Assembly: GCF_049331405.1 (NCBI RefSeq)
Contig: NZ_CP186274.1
Location: 124,001-188,000, forward strand
Direction of reading: 5' to 3'
DNA: 64,000 bases
Source of the DNA: PoT sp049331405
GTDB lineage: Bacteria > Planctomycetota > Planctomycetia > Isosphaerales > Isosphaeraceae
In this document: piece by piece, positions 43,253 through 51,530 of the stretch
Numbering within the stretch: position 1 is the first letter of the stretch
Layout: every line of letters starts with the position of its first letter
Made by a program: the position numbers and the translations under genes
Notes under the pieces: generated by a model
Told to the model about the DNA's origin: nothing
What the model saw: only the letters and a program-made list of their open reading frames with translations
The model's database searches: none

Positions 43253-43749
43253 TCTGGCGCTCCTTTGGATGAAATCCGAAGTTTCTTTTGACGACCAGTT
43301 GTTCCCCACCGGGCTGCGTCGTCCTTGCTCTCGTCAGTACAGGTTTATGAATTAATCGAATTACGAATTGCCGTAAAGCGGCCATGTGCAAGAACGAGCA
43401 GGCGTTTTTCATTTTCAACTCTTGTCTAAGTTTGTCACATTCAATGTTTAGACCCGTAGATCCACTTTCGAAAGCGAATCCATAATCACCGCAAATCGGC
43501 AGAATTTCCGGTTCGAATATTTGTGAGAATTCTGGATTAAAGCATGTTTTGTCTCAATTTATCTCCAATAAACTTAGACGGCGCGTTTCGCGCGAGGATC
43601 CGCGCACGCGTAGCCGGCCACCGAGGCCGGACAACCGGCCCGGCTCACCCGATTAAATGTTTAGATATACTATCCTATTCATATTTGATGCTTTGACGTA
43701 AGGCAGCTCGTCCCGGCCTGTACGCCGCATGCGGGAGCAGGGCCCTCCC
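43253..43749. other. AT-rich divergent intergenic region
   Basis: About 500 bp with clearly lower GC than the flanks, especially 43360-43570 and 43650-43690. It holds the upstream region of the PEP-CTERM gene on the minus strand. No gene or repeat was recognised; the promoter of the PEP-CTERM gene could not be placed. Confidence 0.45.
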
Positions 43750-43778
43750 TTGATTCTGCATTATCGATAATCTATAAT
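43750..43778 (+). promoter_or_regulatory. sigma-70 promoter of the GntR gene
   Basis: TTGATT (43750-43755), a 17-base spacer and a perfect TATAAT (43773-43778), 25 bases before the ATG at 43804. One of the two best promoter matches in the window. Confidence 0.7.
43760..43771. promoter_or_regulatory. palindromic operator candidate
   Basis: ATTATCGATAAT, a perfect 12-base palindrome inside the spacer of the GntR promoter. Binding there would block polymerase, so autoregulation by the encoded GntR protein is the simplest reading. The site differs from the classic FadR consensus. Confidence 0.45.
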
Positions 43779-43803
43779 GAGGACCGGCTGAGATGAGGGC
43801 CGG

Positions 43804-44460
43804 ATGCCGATGGATAACGAGCGGAACTGCATGAGCGACCGGATCCGCCGCGAGCTGGCGGCGAGGATCATCGACGGGCGGCTGAAGCCCGGAGAGCGGC
43901 TGATCGAGCTGGCGATCGCCCGCGAGTTCGACACGAGCCAGACGCCCGTCCGCGAGGCGCTCCGGGAGCTTGAATCGTCGAGGCTGGTGGAGTCGGTGCC
44001 GTATCGGGGCACCCGGGTCCGCGAGGTCGGCGCCGAGGAGATGGCCGAGGCCTACGCGGTGCGGGCCGCCCTGGAGCAGATGGCGGCCGAACTCGCCGCG
44101 GCCAGGCTCGGGGGCGACGTCTCCGATCTGCGCCGGTCGCTGGCCGGCCTGCACAAGGCCGCGAAGGGGCGGGATCGGGAAGGATACGCCAGGCACGACC
44201 TGGACCTGCATCGCGGGATCCTCGAGGCGTCCGGGAACCGCGTGCTGCTCCAGGTCTGGGAGTCCCTCGCCTTCGAGACCAGGGTCCGCCTGACCCTCGC
44301 CCGCGGCGGCCTCGACCTCGTCGCCGAGGCGCGCAAACACGACGCCATCATCGACGCACTGGAGGCGGGCGACGGGAAAGCGGCCGGACTCCTCCTCAGG
44401 AAACATTCGGAATCGTTCATTGGATTAGACTTGGATCAAAGGCCGCCGGGGGAGGGCTGA
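43804..44460 (+). CDS. GntR-family regulator, FCD (FadR/VanR) subfamily
   Basis: 218 aa. Winged helix at about 10-75: DRIRRELAARIIDGRLKPGE then FDTSQTPVREALRELESSRL and VESVPYRGTRVREV. The C-terminal FCD ligand domain at about 85-205 has the helical bundle and the metal-binding pattern with an early D-x-x-x-H (DLDLHRGILEASGNRVL) and a late helix KHDAIIDALEAGDGKAA followed by LLRKHSESF. FCD domains bind carboxylic acids or sugar acids, often with a metal ion. The polysaccharide deacetylase gene follows in the same direction after 132 bp and is the likely target besides the gene itself. Confidence 0.92.
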   Translation: MPMDNERNCMSDRIRRELAARIIDGRLKPGERLIELAIAREFDTSQTPVREALRELESSRLVESVPYRGTRVREVGAEEMAEAYAVRAALEQMAAELAAARLGGDVSDLRRSLAGLHKAAKGRDREGYARHDLDLHRGILEASGNRVLLQVWESLAFETRVRLTLARGGLDLVAEARKHDAIIDALEAGDGKAAGLLLRKHSESFIGLDLDQRPPGEG

Positions 44461-44592
44461 TCGCCCATCGCCCCGCACGTCCCCGGGATAACCCGCGTCG
44501 CCCCCCGCGCGGACGCCCCTCGAGAGCGAGTCGTTCGCGTTCGTGCTCGTGATCAGGTACATCAGCGAGACATTCCAGAGGGAGGCTTTCGG

Positions 44593-45564
44593 ATGAGGAT
44601 GACGACGCGCAGGGATTTCCTCGGGGGTATCGCCTCGGCCACGACCCTGGCGGCGACGGCGACGAACGCGATGGCCGCCCGGGATCAGGGGGCGGCCCCG
44701 AAGCGGAAGCCGGGCGCGGGCCCCTTCTGGCCCAATGGCGCGAGGATGGCCATCTCGATCTCGATGCAGTTCGAAGCGGGTGGCGAGCCGGACGAGGGGG
44801 CGGATAGCCCCTTCTCGTCGTCCCCTTTGCCCAAGGGGATCCCCGACCTCCCCGCGAAGACCTGGTTCCAGTACGGCTATCGCGAGGGCGTCCCGCGCCT
44901 GCTCGACCTATGGGATCGGCACAAGGTCAAGGTGACGTCACACATGGTCGGCGACGCCGTGCGCAAGAACCCCGGGCTCGCCAGGGAGATCGTCGAGCGC
45001 GGGCACGAGGCCGCCGCGCACGGCATGACCTGGCAGCCGCAGTATTCCCTCTCTCGCCAGGATGAGAAGGCGTTCGTCGCCGCCGGGGTCGCGGCCGTGA
45101 AGGAGGCGACGGGCAAGACCCCCGTCGGCTACAACTGCAACTGGCTCAGGCGGAGCGTCAACACGCTCTCCGTCCTCCAGGAGTTGGGCTTCCTCTACCA
45201 CATCGACGACGTGAGCCGGGACGAGCCGTTCACGGTCCCGGTCGACGGCAAGCCCTTCGTCGTGGTGCCGTACACGCTCCGCTGCAACGACATCCTCCTG
45301 TTCGAGAACCGGCACTTCTCCACGGCCGACTTCCTCGCGCAGCTCAAGGACGAGTTCGATCAGCTCTACCTCGAGTCGGCATCGAGGCGCAGGATGATGT
45401 CGATCAGCACCCACGACCGCATCGGCGGCACGCCGGCCGTCGTCCGCGCCCTGGGCGAGTTCCTCAAGTACGCCCGGGGGCACGAGGGGATCTGGTTCGC
45501 CCGCAAGGATGAGATCGCACGCTGGGCCCTCGAGAGCCCGGACACGATCCACGAGTCGGCCTGA
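44593..45564 (+). CDS. Tat-exported polysaccharide deacetylase (NodB/PuuE-like)
   Basis: 323 aa from ATG 44593 with GGAGG about eight bases upstream. The leader TTRRDFLGGIASATTLAATA is a twin-arginine signal (RRDFLGG). The NodB-homology domain covers about 50-300: ARMAISISMQFEAGGEPDEG, VTSHMVGDAVRKNPGLAREI, RGHEAAAHGMTWQPQYSL, SISTHDRIGG. The first motif is of the allantoinase PuuE-like kind (Glu-containing EAGGE) rather than the classic TFDD, and the metal-site histidines fall in GHEAAAHG. It probably hydrolyses an N-acetyl or amide group in the envelope or periplasm; the substrate is unknown. Likely regulated by the preceding GntR protein. Confidence 0.88.
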   Translation: MRMTTRRDFLGGIASATTLAATATNAMAARDQGAAPKRKPGAGPFWPNGARMAISISMQFEAGGEPDEGADSPFSSSPLPKGIPDLPAKTWFQYGYREGVPRLLDLWDRHKVKVTSHMVGDAVRKNPGLAREIVERGHEAAAHGMTWQPQYSLSRQDEKAFVAAGVAAVKEATGKTPVGYNCNWLRRSVNTLSVLQELGFLYHIDDVSRDEPFTVPVDGKPFVVVPYTLRCNDILLFENRHFSTADFLAQLKDEFDQLYLESASRRRMMSISTHDRIGGTPAVVRALGEFLKYARGHEGIWFARKDEIARWALESPDTIHESA

Positions 45565-45614
45565 TCTGAAAGGGCAGGGGCCGGCCGTCGTGGCCGCAAT
45601 CGCCGGACGGCCCC

Positions 45615-45643
45615 TTGACCCTGTTTCGATGGCTGTCTATATT
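45615..45643 (+). promoter_or_regulatory. sigma-70 promoter of the ArsR gene
   Basis: TTGACC (45615-45620), a 17-base spacer and TATATT (45638-45643), 29 bases before the ATG at 45673. Confidence 0.7.
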
Positions 45644-45659
45644 GACACGCGTCGAAACA
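45622..45659. promoter_or_regulatory. ArsR operator candidate
   Basis: Perfect inverted repeat TGTTTCGA (45622-45629) / TCGAAACA (45652-45659), half-sites 30 bases centre to centre, bracketing the -10 box of the ArsR promoter. Placement is what autorepression by a dimeric ArsR protein requires. Confidence 0.6.
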
Positions 45660-45672
45660 CCAATGGGCGGCG

Positions 45673-45984
45673 ATGGCGGTCATGACGACGATCGAGTTCC
45701 AACGCGTGGCGAGGGCCCTGGCCGACCCGCAGCGACTGGCCATCCTCGAGCGCATCGCGGCCGAGGCGGGGGAGATGCCTTGCAAGAGGCTCGTGCAGGA
45801 GGCATCCGTCTCCCAGGCCACCATCTCGCACCACCTGAGAGAGTTGAACGAGGCCGGCCTGATCGAATCCAGGCGTGCGGCCCAGTGCGTCTATCTCAGC
45901 CTCCGCCGGGAGACGATCGCGGCCTACTCGCGGGAGCTGGCCCGGCGGATGGCCACGAACCTCGCGCCGCCCCCCTCGGACTGA
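45673..45984 (+). CDS. ArsR-family transcriptional regulator
   Basis: 103 aa, normal size for the family. Winged helix: RVARALADPQRLAILERIAA, then KRLVQEASVSQATISHHLRE with the recognition helix SQATISHHLREL, and the wing LIESRRAAQCVYLSL. The metal-binding CxCx motif of arsenic or cadmium sensors is absent; only Cys37-type and Cys76-type single residues occur (MPCKR, AQCVY), so it probably senses something else, for example redox state or a small molecule. The MBL-fold hydrolase gene follows 85 bp downstream and is the probable target. Confidence 0.92.
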   Translation: MAVMTTIEFQRVARALADPQRLAILERIAAEAGEMPCKRLVQEASVSQATISHHLRELNEAGLIESRRAAQCVYLSLRRETIAAYSRELARRMATNLAPPPSD

Positions 45985-46068
45985 CGATCCCCCTTCGGGC
46001 CGACGCCGGCGCGTCTCGACGCGCGTCCCGTCATCCATATCAACGCGACACGACACGAGGGATTGAAC

Positions 46069-47043
46069 ATGAACCGACGTGAACTGATGCGCACGGGAAT
46101 CGGGGCGACGGGGGCATTGCTCGTCACGGGCGGGCTCCGGGGGGCCGAGCCGGCCGACGACTCCGATCCCGCCCCGTTGATCGCCAAGATCGGCGAGGAG
46201 ATGGCCAAGATCCCCATCACCTCGTCCGAGATCGGCGCGGGCTTCGACCTGCTCCAGGGGGCCGGCGGCAACGTCGCCGTGCTCCAGGGGTCGGAGGGCC
46301 TGCTCGTGGTCGACTCCGGCATCCCCGGCAAGGCCAGGGAGCTGCTCGAGGCCGTCAAGCGGGAGGGAGGCAAGCCGGTCTCGATCCTGGTCAACACCCA
46401 CTGGCACTTCGATCACGCGGGGGGCAACAAGGCCTTCGCGGACGCCGGGGCGAAGATCTTCGCGACGAGCGTCACGCGGAAGCGGCTCTCGACCGAGCAA
46501 TACACCGAGGTCTTCAAGCTGACATCCCCGGCGTCCCCCCCCGAGGCCCTGCCGAGCCTGACCGGCGACCATGCGGAGCTCTTCGTCGGCGATGAGGTCG
46601 TCGTGCTGACCGCCGTCCCCCCGGCGCACACCGATGGCGACCTGATCGCGCACTTCAAGAAGCACGACGTCATCCACACCGGCGACCTCTTCTCGAACGG
46701 GTTCTATCCCAACATCGACGAGTCGAGCGGCGGCTGGATCGGCGGCATGATCGCGGCGGCCGACCGCATCCTGAAGCTCGCCGGGCCGAATACGAGGATC
46801 ATCCCGGGGCACGGCCCGCTGGCCAGGCCGGCGGACCTCTCGGCCTTCCGGACGATGCTCGTCACCCTCTACGACCGGCTCTCCCCGATGCTCGACTCCG
46901 GCAAGACCCTGGAGCAGGCCATCGCCGCGAAGCCGACGAAGGACCTCGACGCCACCTGGGGCACGGGCTTCTTCAACGGCGGCATGTTCACCCGGATCGC
47001 TTACCTCGGCCTCATCAAGCACCGCGCCACCGCGGGCAAGTGA
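46069..47043 (+). CDS. exported MBL-fold metallo-hydrolase
   Basis: 324 aa from ATG 46069 (GAGGG seven bases upstream). The leader NRRELMRTGIGATGALLVTG resembles a Tat signal (RRELMR). The metallo-beta-lactamase fold has its first metal motif HWHFDHAGG (His111, His113, Asp115, His116), the next His in VPPAHTDGD, the bridging Asp in IHTGDLFSNG and the last His in IPGHGPLA. All ligands of a binuclear zinc site are present. It groups with the quinoprotein-relay/SoxH-like periplasmic hydrolases; the substrate is unknown. Probably cotranscribed with, or controlled by, the ArsR gene upstream. Confidence 0.92.
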   Translation: MNRRELMRTGIGATGALLVTGGLRGAEPADDSDPAPLIAKIGEEMAKIPITSSEIGAGFDLLQGAGGNVAVLQGSEGLLVVDSGIPGKARELLEAVKREGGKPVSILVNTHWHFDHAGGNKAFADAGAKIFATSVTRKRLSTEQYTEVFKLTSPASPPEALPSLTGDHAELFVGDEVVVLTAVPPAHTDGDLIAHFKKHDVIHTGDLFSNGFYPNIDESSGGWIGGMIAAADRILKLAGPNTRIIPGHGPLARPADLSAFRTMLVTLYDRLSPMLDSGKTLEQAIAAKPTKDLDATWGTGFFNGGMFTRIAYLGLIKHRATAGK

Positions 47044-47122
47044 TCGAGGTCGGAGCCGTCGAAGCGGGAGATCGGGGCCGAACCGCGCGACCCCGGTCTC
47101 CTCGACGTGATGCCTGGCGAAT

Positions 47123-49078
47123 TCAGGCGCCCGCGCCGACGCGAAGGTCGCGGAGGGCGTCCTTGCGACGTCCGGGGTCGAGGGCGATCGGCCGGAGCGC
47201 CTCGGCGATCTGTTCGAACAAGGCGCCCCACCCGCCGGCCCGCGAGCGGCGGAAGAGCCGGGCCGAGGGATACCAGGGGGAGTCCTCGCGCTTCTCGAGC
47301 CAGCGCCAGTCGGCGAGGGCCGAGAGGGCGACCCAGGTCGGCGCGCCGAGCCCGCCGGCGAGGTGCGCCAGGCCGGTGTCGGAGGTAATGACCAGGTCCA
47401 GGTTCATGATCATCGCCGCGCGATCGACATACGTGCCGTTCGCCTCGTCGACCCGGCCGCCGAGGTCGACGACCTCGCACTGCCGGGCGAATTCCGGCAG
47501 TTGCTCGGATCCGCGTTCCCTCTGGAGGCTGAAGAGGCGGACCCCTTCGAGCCCCCCTAGCGGGGCGAAATGCCTCAGGGGGATCGAGCGAAACTGGTCG
47601 TAGCGGAACGCCGGGTTCCCTTGCCAGCTGATCCCGACCCGAAGCTCGCGCTTGCCCCCGCCGTACGCCTCGAGTTCCTCCCTCCAGAATTCGACCCGCT
47701 CGGGGTCGGCCCGGAGATAGGGGACGTCCACGGGGATGGATGCCTCCTCATTCGTCCCCAGGATGTAAGGCAGGCTCATGAGGGTGCAATAGGTGTCGAA
47801 CGGGGGCAGGTCGTCCTCCTCGTCGACGACCCGGTCGACGATGGCGAGCCGCTCCAGGAATGGGATGAGCGTCGCCTTGCATCGCACGAACACCGAGGCG
47901 CCCTGCTCCTTGAGCAGGCGGGCGTAGCGGATGAAGTGGAGGGTGTCGCCGAAGCCCTGCTCGGTGCAGAGCAGGATCGTCCGCCCTTCGAGCGGCTCCC
48001 CTCTCCACAAGGGCTGGGGGTACTCGGGCGGCTTCACGTCCGGCATCCGCCAGCGGTACTCGTGATCCGCCCAGCCCGTCTCGTAACGGCCGAGCTTGAG
48101 CAGGAGAAAGCCTCGATTCGTCCTGGCGACCGCGGAGTCGGGCTTCATCTCGAGCGCCCGGTCGTAGTAGGCCACGGCCTCGGCGTAACGCCAGCCCCGC
48201 TCGAGGGCGAGCCCCATATCGCTGTACGCCTCGGCATAGTCGGGCCTCATCGCGATCAGCCTCTGGAACTGGGCCACGGCCTCGGGGACGCGGCCGGTGA
48301 GCGCGTACGCATGCCCCAGGTTCGAGATCGCCTCGTCCAGGTCGGGCTTGAGTTCGAGGGCGCGGAGGTAGCTCGGCACGGCCTCGGCGTAACGGCCGGC
48401 GGAGGCCAGGGCGAACCCGAGCGCGTTGTGCGACTCCGCATTCTCGGTCTCGAGCCTCAGGGCCTCGCGGAAGCAGGTCGCCGCCCCCTCGGGTTGCTTG
48501 TTCAACAGCAGGGTGTGGCCGAGGTTGACGTACGCCTTCGTGAAGTTCGGCCTGAGCCGCAAGGCCCGGAGGAAGCTCGCCACGGCCTCTGGCAGCTTGC
48601 CCTGGTTCTTGAGCAGGACGCCCAGGTTATGGCAAAGCTCGGCGGAATCGGGCCGGATCTCGAGCGCCCGCTCCAGGGTCGCCACCGCCTCATCGTAGCG
48701 GCTGAGCGATAACAAGGGGATGCTTCGGTTAACCAGCGTCCCGAAATCGTCGTGCCGGATCTCGAGCGCCTTATTCAGTGTGGCCAGGCTCTCCTCGTGC
48801 TTGCCGAGCAGGCCGAACGTCAGGGCCATCGCGTTCAGGGCCTCGACGAAATCGGGGCGGAGGCGGCAGGCCTGCTGATAACCCTCGACCGCCTCGTCGA
48901 GACGCCCCTGCGAGACGAGCAGGTTCGCGTGGCGGTAGAGTTGATCGGCATGGGCCGCCGCCGACTCGGGGGCAGGGGGTGCGAAGCCCGACTGCGACTC
49001 GTGCGGCGAGGCTTGGCGGCTCGGCGGATCGCCCACGCCCGATCCCGCCCTGGATGCACTCGTGACCTTCATGGACAT
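47123..49078 (-). CDS. TPR protein with glycosyltransferase-9-like C-terminus
   Basis: 651 aa from ATG 49078; ATG 49132 is possible but has no Shine-Dalgarno, while GGGAAG precedes 49078. About nine to ten tetratricopeptide repeats fill residues 45-355 (for example ANLLVSQGRLDEAVEGYQQA; SRYDEAVATLERALEIRPDS; GRYAEAVPSYLRALELKPDL). The C-terminal 270 residues resemble the glycosyltransferase family 9/heptosyltransferase fold: GRTILLCTEQGFGDTLHFIR, LRVGISWQGNPAF, and the nucleotide-sugar-binding TSDTGLAHLAGGLGAP. This TPR-GT combination is common in bacteria with unusual cell walls and in protein O-glycosylation. Acceptor unknown. Confidence 0.87.
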   Translation of the reverse strand: MSMKVTSASRAGSGVGDPPSRQASPHESQSGFAPPAPESAAAHADQLYRHANLLVSQGRLDEAVEGYQQACRLRPDFVEALNAMALTFGLLGKHEESLATLNKALEIRHDDFGTLVNRSIPLLSLSRYDEAVATLERALEIRPDSAELCHNLGVLLKNQGKLPEAVASFLRALRLRPNFTKAYVNLGHTLLLNKQPEGAATCFREALRLETENAESHNALGFALASAGRYAEAVPSYLRALELKPDLDEAISNLGHAYALTGRVPEAVAQFQRLIAMRPDYAEAYSDMGLALERGWRYAEAVAYYDRALEMKPDSAVARTNRGFLLLKLGRYETGWADHEYRWRMPDVKPPEYPQPLWRGEPLEGRTILLCTEQGFGDTLHFIRYARLLKEQGASVFVRCKATLIPFLERLAIVDRVVDEEDDLPPFDTYCTLMSLPYILGTNEEASIPVDVPYLRADPERVEFWREELEAYGGGKRELRVGISWQGNPAFRYDQFRSIPLRHFAPLGGLEGVRLFSLQRERGSEQLPEFARQCEVVDLGGRVDEANGTYVDRAAMIMNLDLVITSDTGLAHLAGGLGAPTWVALSALADWRWLEKREDSPWYPSARLFRRSRAGGWGALFEQIAEALRPIALDPGRRKDALRDLRVGAGA

Positions 49079-50010
49079 TCGCCGCTTCCCATTGGCGAAA
49101 GGTTCGCTCGGAATGAGGTTGCTTCCGTGCATGACGCGGGCGCAAGCGCCTTCGAAAATCGACCAGGTCGGCGCGACCGGCGATCGATGTCGAGGGAACC
49201 TGCAAATGCCCTGCTGAACGCCTTATGTGTCTCTTACGCTATTATTGAGATCTGCTCAAGGCTAATCATCCAGGCAACCGTCACGCCACCTTCCGGCAGG
49301 CAACCGTCACGCTGCTTTCCGGATCGATCCTCATGGCCTTGGGCCAGCCAGGACCCGACGAGGGGGGATTCACGTGCCGGGACCGGAGTCCCGGCTCCCA
49401 TCCATGATGATCCCCGCGGCCCTGGCCGGGGTCGCGTGCCGGATCCTCGTATCGGTCCCCCTGGTGGATTGTTGCCTCGGAGAAACCCTGGACATCGGCA
49501 GGATCGTCGAATGGGCTGCGACGAACTTGCTTTCGAAAACACGATGGACAGGCCTAAAAAAATCGTAGAGCCCGACGAAATAGCGGCTTTCCAAGAAGAT
49601 GGATTGGCGTTCTGGAGGGAGAAGCCGCGAGAAGCGGGGAGTTCATCGATCGGGGACGCCCTATTCTGGAGCGTCACGTCTCGGAAATGGGTGAGTTGAT
49701 TGGAAAAAGCAACACGAGAGGCCGATTGTCCAAGTCACCTCGCGTTAGAAAGCGTCCGAGACTAATCTCTACCCGTTCGATCTGACTTGCGATCGTCACG
49801 ACGGAGTGGCGAAGCGGTCGGAAGAAACAAGACTCCTCGAATCGACGCACGCATCCTTCGTCGGAGGCCGTGGACAGCGGCCGTCCATTCTGCGTGCGGG
49901 CCCAACGTGGCTTGGGAATCGGCCTGATCCTGGCGAGGACTATGAGCGTTCTCGAGGACCTGAAGCCGGGCGGATCGAAGGGGCGAATCAAGAACTCAGG
50001 AGAGTGGAAT
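49079..50010. other. long divergent intergenic region
   Basis: About 930 bp between the TPR gene and the second PEP-CTERM gene. AT-rich around 49225-49270 and 49540-49780. Contains a 26-base tandem duplication (49271-49322). Open frames here (for example near 49370-49568) have no ribosome binding site or recognisable motif. A regulatory RNA cannot be excluded. Confidence 0.45.
49271..49322. repeat. two tandem 26-base units
   Basis: Two adjacent copies, 49271-49296 and 49297-49322, both starting CAGGCAACCGTCACG and ending TTCCGG; 23 of 26 bases agree. Just two units, so it is a simple duplication rather than an array. Confidence 0.8.
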
Positions 50011-50748
50011 TTGAACCGGACGCTGCTGATCGCCGCCCTCGTGATCCTCGCCGAAGTCGCCCCGACCGCCCCGGCCAACGCGGGCCTGCTCCTCACCGCC
50101 GAGGACGCCGGAGTCCAGGCGACGAAGATTTCCAACACGACCACGCTGACGTTCAACAGCCTGACGCCCGGCAACTACACCTCGCTGTCGACCTCGATCG
50201 GCACGATCACCTCGCCCGGGCTCAACATCCACACGGCCGACGTCTACGGCGGTGCCGGCGGGACCGGGAAGTATGCGGCGATCGGAGCCGAGAGCGCGAC
50301 GACCTCGGCGACCCTGACGCTGCTCTCGCCCCAGTCATACTTCGGCTTCTGGTGGTCGGCCGCCGACGCCATGAACAAGATCCAGTTCCTCTCCAACGGC
50401 GTGGAAGTCGGCTCCTTCGACCCGACGTCGGCCCTGGGCTCGCTCGACTCGACCTACTATGGCAACCCCAACATGAGCGGCAATAGCGGCGAGAAGTACG
50501 CGTACCTGAACGTCTTCGGCACCAACGGGACCACCTTCGACCAGGTCGTCTTCACCAACCTGAACACGGGCTCCGGCTTCGAGTCCGACAACTGGTCCGT
50601 CCGCGCCGCCGCCGTCGACCCGCCCTACAGCGGCGCCCCGATCAACGGTGGCATCACCGCCGTCCCCGAACCCTCCTCGATCATCCTGACCGCCATCGGT
50701 GCCCTCGGCATGGTCGGCCTCGTCCGCCAGAAGCGGAAGGCCAGCTAA
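50011..50748 (+). CDS. PEP-CTERM exported protein, TTG start
   Basis: 245 aa from TTG 50011. This start is preferred because AGGAG (49998-50002) lies eight bases upstream and translation then begins directly with a signal peptide, (M)NRTLLIAALVILAEVAPT ending near PANAG; the upstream ATG 49942 would put 23 polar residues before it. The mature part is Gly/Ser/Thr-rich beta structure (LTFNSLTPGNYTSLSTSIG; SYFGFWWSAADAMNKIQFLS; TFDQVVFTNLNTGSGFESD) of the kind seen in secreted adhesive proteins. The C-terminal sorting signal is complete: VPEPSSIILTAIGALGMVGL then VRQKRK. Confidence 0.88.
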   Translation: MNRTLLIAALVILAEVAPTAPANAGLLLTAEDAGVQATKISNTTTLTFNSLTPGNYTSLSTSIGTITSPGLNIHTADVYGGAGGTGKYAAIGAESATTSATLTLLSPQSYFGFWWSAADAMNKIQFLSNGVEVGSFDPTSALGSLDSTYYGNPNMSGNSGEKYAYLNVFGTNGTTFDQVVFTNLNTGSGFESDNWSVRAAAVDPPYSGAPINGGITAVPEPSSIILTAIGALGMVGLVRQKRKAS

Positions 50749-50874
50749 TCGGGGCTGAGGTCACCCCGGCAGGATGCAACCAACATCTCGCAGCGATCGA
50801 AACCTCACATCTCCCTCGATGTCCGTGTCGCATAGTATGATCTCAGATCCGTCGATGAGATCATGCTCCCCGGC

Positions 50875-51480
50875 TCAAAATGAGCAACCCGTGGTGAGCT
50901 CCTCGGGAGCATCCCCGAAATCGAGCTTCGCCGCGGCGGTGTCGGTGAGCTTGGCCAGACGCCGGCCGAGTTCCTGTAACATCGAGGACGAGTAACCCGG
51001 CCAGAGATGCTCGACGGTACCCTGACCGTCGATCAGGGCCGTATAGACCGAGCTCTCCGCCCCCAGGGCCCGGATGAGCTTCTTGTCGGGGTCGGCCAGG
51101 ATGGGATAAGGAGTCCCGTGGCGATCGGCCCAGCCTTTGGCCTCTTCGAGGCCCCCATCGATGACGCCGAGGATCTCGGCCCGGTCGCGGTAGCCCGAGT
51201 AGAGCCTGGCGAAGCAAGGGTCGGCGGCCTCGCTGCAAGGGCAGTCCCCCTTGATGAAGACCAGGACGCGGGGACGCCCGCCCGACGACTCGCCCAGGCG
51301 ATACGTCCGGCCATCGGAGCCCTCGGCGAGCAGCGAACCCGTGACGCGCCCGGCGACGGCCTCGGCCTCGGATTCCATCCTGGGGGTGACGGGATGGCCG
51401 ACCTGCCATCGCGAGGCGATCGCGGCCGAGAGCGCAATGCCCGCCCCGACGAGCAGGAGCGCGGAGATGGAATTCCTCAT
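50875..51480 (-). CDS. exported thioredoxin-fold protein with CPC motif
   Basis: 201 aa. N-terminal anchor or signal peptide ISALLLVGAGIALSAAIA. The thioredoxin-like fold follows: YRLGESSGGRPRVLVFIKGD, then CPC (Cys80, Cys82) in place of CxxC and a further Cys89, and later VYTALIDGQGTVEHLWPGYS. CPC sites occur in some AhpC/TSA-like and Sco-like proteins, with redox or copper-binding roles. Members of this type in planctomycetes often have a C-terminal extension such as the one here (LTTGCSF). It lies 50 bp downstream of the MFS gene on the same strand, so an operon is likely. Confidence 0.75.
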   Translation of the reverse strand: MRNSISALLLVGAGIALSAAIASRWQVGHPVTPRMESEAEAVAGRVTGSLLAEGSDGRTYRLGESSGGRPRVLVFIKGDCPCSEAADPCFARLYSGYRDRAEILGVIDGGLEEAKGWADRHGTPYPILADPDKKLIRALGAESSVYTALIDGQGTVEHLWPGYSSSMLQELGRRLAKLTDTAAAKLDFGDAPEELTTGCSF

Positions 51481-51530
51481 GAGGATTCTGACTCCCCCGA
51501 TGGATCCGCCCGAGGCCCAAGCTCAGCCGC

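Noticed and set aside
49370..49568. Short open frame of 64 codons in the gap before the second PEP-CTERM gene
   Set aside because: No ribosome binding site and no recognisable sequence pattern; coding status cannot be supported.
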